Positions 5,983 through 9,939 of a stretch of 9,939 nt of DNA are shown here, piece after piece. Positions within the stretch are counted from its first letter, which is position 1. Each line of letters begins with the position of its first letter. The stretch comes from Actinomycetota bacterium (GTDB lineage Bacteria > Actinomycetota > Actinomycetes > Mycobacteriales > Micromonosporaceae). The DNA lies in the NCBI GenBank assembly GCA_005885115.1, contig VAXX01000224.1, positions 1 to 9,939 on the forward strand, given 5' to 3'. The notes under the pieces are model-generated. The model made no database searches. It saw only the letters and a program-made list of their open reading frames with translations, and was not told the DNA's origin. A program made the position numbers and the translations under genes.

Positions 5983-8900
5983 CCGGGAAGGGCTGGCTGC
6001 GCCGGCTCGCCGGGCACTGCTGGCGGCACCCCCGGCGGGTACTCCTGGCGTTGGGCGGGTCGCTGCTCGGGATGGCCGTCACCGCGCTGACCCCGCTGCT
6101 GCAGCGCACGATCGTCGACGACGCGATCCTGTCCCACCGCCGGGCCCTGGCCCCGCTGGCCGTCGTGCTCCTGCTGGCCGCGCTGGTCAACTACGCGGCC
6201 ACGTACCTGCGCCGGTACGAGGGTGGCCGGCTGGGCCTGGACGTCCAGCACGACCTGCGGACCGCGATCTTCGGCGCGCTGTCCAAGCTCGACGGCACCG
6301 GCCGGGACGAGCTGACCACCGGGCAGATCCTCAGCCGTGGCATCTCCGACATCACCATGGTGCAGGGCCTGCTGTTCATGACCCCGATGCTGCTGGGCAA
6401 CCTGCTGCTGTTCGCGCTGTCCCTGATCGCGATGCTGACCCTGTCCCCGCTGCTGACCCTGGTCGCCCTCGCGGTCGGCCCGGGCCTGTGGCTGGTCGCG
6501 CTGGCCTCCCGGCGCACCCTGTTCCCGGCCACCTGGGACGCCCAGCAGCAGGCCGGCCACGTCGCCGGCGTGGTGGACGACGCGGTCACCGGGGTCCGGG
6601 TGGTCAAGGGCTTCGGGCAGGAGGAGCAGGAGCTGTCGAAGCTGGCCCGGGCCGCGCGGGCGCTGTTCGCCTCCCGGCTGCGGGCCAACACGCTCACCGC
6701 CCGGTACAACCCGACCCTCCAGGCGATCCCGGCCCTGGGGCAGGTGGGCGTACTCGCGCTGGGTGGGTGGCTGGCCGTCCACCACGAGATCAGCCTGGGT
6801 ACCTTCCTGGCCTTCGCCACCTACCTGGCCCAGCTGGTCGGGCCGGTGCGCATGCTGGCCAACCTGCTGACCATCGGACAACAGGCCAAGGCGTCGGTGG
6901 TACGGGTATTCGAGGTCATCGACTCCCGTCCAACGGTCCAGGAGGCGCCCGACGCCCGTACCCTGGCTCCGGACTCGGCCCCGGCGCTGGAGTTCGCCAA
7001 CGTCACCTTCGGGTACCTGGCCTCCGAACCGGTCCTGTCCGGGTTCACCCTCACCGTCGCGCCCGGCGAGACGATGGCCCTGGTCGGCACCGCCGGCTCC
7101 GGCAAGTCCACCATCACGACGCTGCTCCAGCGCTCGTACGACCCGCAGCACGGCGCCGTCCGGGTCGGCGGGTACGACCTGCGGGAGCTGACCCTGGACT
7201 CGCTGCGGGCCGCCACCGGACTGGTGATGGAGGACAGCTTCCTGTTCTCCGAGAGCGTCCGGGCCAACATCGCCTACGGCCGCCCCGAGGCGACGTACGA
7301 GCAGGTCGTGGCCGCCGCGACGGCGGCCGAGGCGCACGGCTTCATCCAGGTGCTCCCCGACGGGTACGACACCGTGGTCGGCGAGCAGGGCCTGACCCTG
7401 TCCGGCGGGCAGCGCCAGCGGGTGGCCCTGGCCCGGGCACTGATCACCGACCCGCGGATCCTGGTGCTCGACGACGCCACCTCGGCCGTGGACGCCCGGG
7501 TCGAAGCCGAGATCCACGCGACCCTGCACCGGGTCATGCACGGGCGCACCACGCTGCTGATCGCGCACCGCCGCTCCACGCTCGCGCTCGCCGACCGGAT
7601 CGCGGTGCTGGACGCCGGCCGGGTGGTCGACGTCGGTACCCACGACGAGCTGGACGCCCGCTGCCCGCTGTACCGGCTGCTGCTGTCCGGCCCGGGCGAG
7701 GACGCCGAGGGGATCGACGCCGGGGAGCTGCCCGAGGCGACCGCGGATACCCGGATGGTGGACGGGATCACCCCGGCGCTGTGGCGTCCGGTGGCACCGA
7801 CGACCACCGCCCGGCCGATGGTGGACTCGGCGGCCACCGCCGGTGCCGGCGGGCCGGGCTCGTTCGCCGGGGTCGTCGCCGCCCTGCCGCCGACCGAGGA
7901 GCTGCTCGCCCAGGTGGCCGCGCTCCCGCCGGCGACCGGTGACCCGGAGGTGGACGAGGCGGCGGTACGCGCCCCGGACCCGCACTTCACCCTGGGCCGG
8001 CTGCTGCGGCCGCTGCGCTGGCCGCTGCTGGTGAGCCTGGTTCTGGTGGCGATCGACGCGCTGGCCGCCCTGGTCCTGCCGGTGCTGACCCGTACCGGGG
8101 TGGACCGCGGGGTACGGCAGGGCGCGGTGGGCGTGATCGCCCTGGTGTCCCTGCTGGGCCTCGCCGTCGTGCTGGCCGACCTGCTGGTCAACGTAGCCCA
8201 GGTACGGGTGGCCGGGCGTACCGGCGAACGGCTGCTGTACGCCCTGCGCCTGAAGTCCTTCGCCCACCTGCAACGGCTGGGCCTGGACTACTACGAGCGG
8301 GAGATGTCCGGCCGGATCATGACCCGGATGACCACCGACATCGACGCGTTCTCCACGTTCCTGCAGACCGGGCTGACCACCGCGTTGATCAGCGTGGTGA
8401 CGTTCGTCGGGATCACCGTGGCGCTGCTGGCGATCAACCTGGAGCTGGGCCTGGTCGTCCTGGCCACGTTGCCGGTCATGGCGGTCGCGACGGTGATCTT
8501 CCGGGCCAAGTCCACGAAGGCGTACCACGAGGCCCGGGAGAAGGTCGGCATCGTCAACGCCGACCTGCAGGAGAACGTGGCCGGGATGCGGGTCACCCAG
8601 GCGTACCGGCGGGAGGGGCACAACGCGCAGCGCTTCTCCGGCCGCAGTGATGACTACCGGCGCAGCCGGATCCGGGCCCAGCGGTACATCGCGATCTACT
8701 TCCCGTTCGTCCAGTTCCTGTCCAACGTGGCCGCCGCCCTGGCGCTGGTCGACGGCGGTCACCTGGTCGCGGCCGGGACGCTGACCGCCGGTGCCCTGAT
8801 CGCCTACCTGCTCTACATCGACATGTTCTTCGCGCCGATCCAGCAGCTCTCCCAGGTCTTCGACGGGTACCAGCAGGCCGCCGTGGGCATCCGGCGGATC

Positions 8901-9710
8901 CAGGAACTGCTGCGCACCCCGACCTCCACGCCACCCCCGGCGGTACCGGTACCCGTGCCGGAGCGGCTCGCGGGACAGATCGTGTTCGAAGATGTGCGCT
9001 TCCGTTACGCGCCGGAGGCGGCACCGGCGTTGGACGGCGTTGACCTGCGCATCGAACCGGGCGAAACCGTCGCGCTCGTCGGCGAGACCGGAGCCGGGAA
9101 GTCCACGCTGGTGAAGCTGGTCGCCCGGCTCTACGACGTGACCGGCGGGGCGGTCCGGGTGGACGGGGTGGACGTGCGCGACTACGACCTCGCCGGGTAC
9201 CGGCACCGGCTCGGGGTGGTGCCCCAGGAGCCGTACCTGTTCCCCGGTACGGTCCGGGACGCCATCGCATACGGCCGGCCCGCTGCCACCGACGCCGAGG
9301 TCGAGGCGGCCGCCCGGGCGGTCGGCGCGCACGAGATGATCGCCCGGCTCCCCGGCGGGTACCGGCACCAGGTGGCCGAGCGCGGCCGCAACCTGTCCGC
9401 CGGCCAGCGGCAGCTGCTCGCCCTGGCCCGGGCGGAGCTGGTCGACCCGGACATCCTGCTCATGGACGAGGCGACCGCGGCTCTGGACCTGGCCAGCGAG
9501 GCGGCGGTGGTACGCGCGGCCGACCGGCTCGCCCGGCGGCGTACCACCCTGGTCGTCGCGCACCGGCTCACCACCGCGATGCGGGCCGACCGGATCGTGG
9601 TGCTCGACGCGGGCCGGGTGGTCGAGCAGGGTACCCACGAGGAACTGCTTGCCGTGCAAGGCTTCTACGCCCGCCAGTGGCAGGCTTTCGAACCGGTCGG
9701 TGCGGCGTGA
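5979..9710 (+). CDS. Fused asymmetric ABC exporter (TMD-NBD-TMD-NBD), 1243 residues
   Basis: One polypeptide carries two type IV ABC exporter halves. The first membrane domain is about residues 15-320. NBD1 has Walker A GTAGSGKST (370-378), glutamate E418 in place of the Q-loop glutamine, LSGGQ (474-478), Walker B with D498 followed by D499 instead of the catalytic glutamate, and H530. A loose linker of about 100 residues, rich in A, P, T and D (about 568-670), leads to the second membrane domain. NBD2 has Walker A GETGAGKST (1035-1043), Q1083, LSAGQ (1139-1143), D1163-E1164 and H1195. So one ATP site is degenerate and one is consensus, as in heterodimeric exporters. I chose GTG 5979 because upstream in-frame codons (ATG 5868) read through promoter sequence. 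Siderophore export is suggested by position and the iron-box-like promoter; drug or lipid export is equally open. Confidence 0.92.
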   Translation: MTGKGWLRRLAGHCWRHPRRVLLALGGSLLGMAVTALTPLLQRTIVDDAILSHRRALAPLAVVLLLAALVNYAATYLRRYEGGRLGLDVQHDLRTAIFGALSKLDGTGRDELTTGQILSRGISDITMVQGLLFMTPMLLGNLLLFALSLIAMLTLSPLLTLVALAVGPGLWLVALASRRTLFPATWDAQQQAGHVAGVVDDAVTGVRVVKGFGQEEQELSKLARAARALFASRLRANTLTARYNPTLQAIPALGQVGVLALGGWLAVHHEISLGTFLAFATYLAQLVGPVRMLANLLTIGQQAKASVVRVFEVIDSRPTVQEAPDARTLAPDSAPALEFANVTFGYLASEPVLSGFTLTVAPGETMALVGTAGSGKSTITTLLQRSYDPQHGAVRVGGYDLRELTLDSLRAATGLVMEDSFLFSESVRANIAYGRPEATYEQVVAAATAAEAHGFIQVLPDGYDTVVGEQGLTLSGGQRQRVALARALITDPRILVLDDATSAVDARVEAEIHATLHRVMHGRTTLLIAHRRSTLALADRIAVLDAGRVVDVGTHDELDARCPLYRLLLSGPGEDAEGIDAGELPEATADTRMVDGITPALWRPVAPTTTARPMVDSAATAGAGGPGSFAGVVAALPPTEELLAQVAALPPATGDPEVDEAAVRAPDPHFTLGRLLRPLRWPLLVSLVLVAIDALAALVLPVLTRTGVDRGVRQGAVGVIALVSLLGLAVVLADLLVNVAQVRVAGRTGERLLYALRLKSFAHLQRLGLDYYEREMSGRIMTRMTTDIDAFSTFLQTGLTTALISVVTFVGITVALLAINLELGLVVLATLPVMAVATVIFRAKSTKAYHEAREKVGIVNADLQENVAGMRVTQAYRREGHNAQRFSGRSDDYRRSRIRAQRYIAIYFPFVQFLSNVAAALALVDGGHLVAAGTLTAGALIAYLLYIDMFFAPIQQLSQVFDGYQQAAVGIRRIQELLRTPTSTPPPAVPVPVPERLAGQIVFEDVRFRYAPEAAPALDGVDLRIEPGETVALVGETGAGKSTLVKLVARLYDVTGGAVRVDGVDVRDYDLAGYRHRLGVVPQEPYLFPGTVRDAIAYGRPAATDAEVEAAARAVGAHEMIARLPGGYRHQVAERGRNLSAGQRQLLALARAELVDPDILLMDEATAALDLASEAAVVRAADRLARRRTTLVVAHRLTTAMRADRIVVLDAGRVVEQGTHEELLAVQGFYARQWQAFEPVGAA

Positions 9711-9939
9711 CCACCCGCCTGGACTGGCCCGACTGCGGGAACGCCCGCGACGTCGGCGGGCTGCCCACCGAGGACGGGTACCGGATCCGGTCCGGTGCGC
9801 TGGTCCGCTCCGACGACCTGTGCCAACTGACCCCGGCGGGCCTGGCCGCCCTGCGCGGGTACGGCGTGCGCCGGGTGCTGGACCTGCGGGGTACCGCCGA
9901 GTTGGCGCGCGAGCCGAGCCCGCTGGCCCGGGACCCGAG
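9707..9939 (+). CDS. Tyrosine/serine phosphatase-like protein (Y_phosphatase3 family), 5' part
   Basis: The GTG at 9707 overlaps the ABC exporter stop as GTGA, so the genes are translationally coupled. The visible 77 codons show the N-terminal pattern of the PTP-type family that includes mycobacterial PtpB: NARDVGGLPTEDGYRIR, then GALVRSDDLCQLT, then LRGYGVRRVLDLRGTAE. The catalytic CxxxxxR loop would lie beyond the window end and cannot be checked. Members dephosphorylate phosphotyrosine, phosphoserine or phosphoinositides. The link to the exporter is by arrangement only. Confidence 0.8.
   Translation, partial: MTTRLDWPDCGNARDVGGLPTEDGYRIRSGALVRSDDLCQLTPAGLAALRGYGVRRVLDLRGTAELAREPSPLARDP

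Noticed and set aside
5880..9659. Very long - strand open frame opposite the ABC exporter
   Set aside because: Its Gln/Gly/His/Arg-rich translation has no domain pattern, and long antisense frames are expected in DNA this GC-rich.

Overview
The window comes from a very GC-rich actinobacterium (I estimate about 73% GC by eye, not computed). GTAC-dense coding sequence, leaderless-type promoters and GTGA/ATGA gene overlaps fit the Micromonosporaceae or a close relative, but that family assignment is an inference.

Layout: (1) positions 1-5000 on the + strand look like one siderophore-type operon. It holds the last 29 codons of a membrane protein, a TauE/SafE-family permease (92-874), two tandem NRPS-independent siderophore (NIS, IucA/IucC-family) synthetases (907-2427 and 2424-3906) and a fold-type III PLP enzyme of the decarboxylase/racemase class (from 3896). 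The genes overlap or nearly touch, so they are probably co-transcribed. Two NIS synthetases plus one fold-III PLP enzyme beside an exporter is the gene set of citrate-based siderophores such as staphyloferrin A (sfa) or vibrioferrin (pvs). (2) A zinc-type cation diffusion facilitator lies convergently on the - strand (4990-5856). (3) A 122-base divergent spacer (5857-5978) holds a strong leaderless promoter for the metal exporter and an iron-box-like sequence over a -10 element facing the other way. (4) A 1243-residue fused ABC exporter with two unequal ATP sites follows (5979-9710). (5) The start of a tyrosine/serine-phosphatase-like gene is coupled to it by a GTGA overlap and runs off the window.

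The main surprise is damage at two points of the biosynthetic half. The second NIS synthetase changes frame at about 3162-3172 and also lacks about 28 residues there, exactly the segment carrying the K...TS..R ATP/substrate motif that its neighbour keeps. At 4979-4989 the PLP enzyme runs directly into the antisense of the metal exporter; both 3' ends, both stop codons and any bidirectional terminator are missing. Either the pathway is decaying, or the assembly collapsed at two hard GC-rich sites. Read mapping would decide.

If intact in the living strain, the model is: two citrate-type carboxylates are joined to an amine supplied by the PLP enzyme, the product is exported by the upstream permease and/or the ABC protein, and iron represses at least the ABC promoter. 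No tRNA, rRNA, insertion sequence or CRISPR was seen. Apart from the 122-base spacer there is no non-coding stretch of note.
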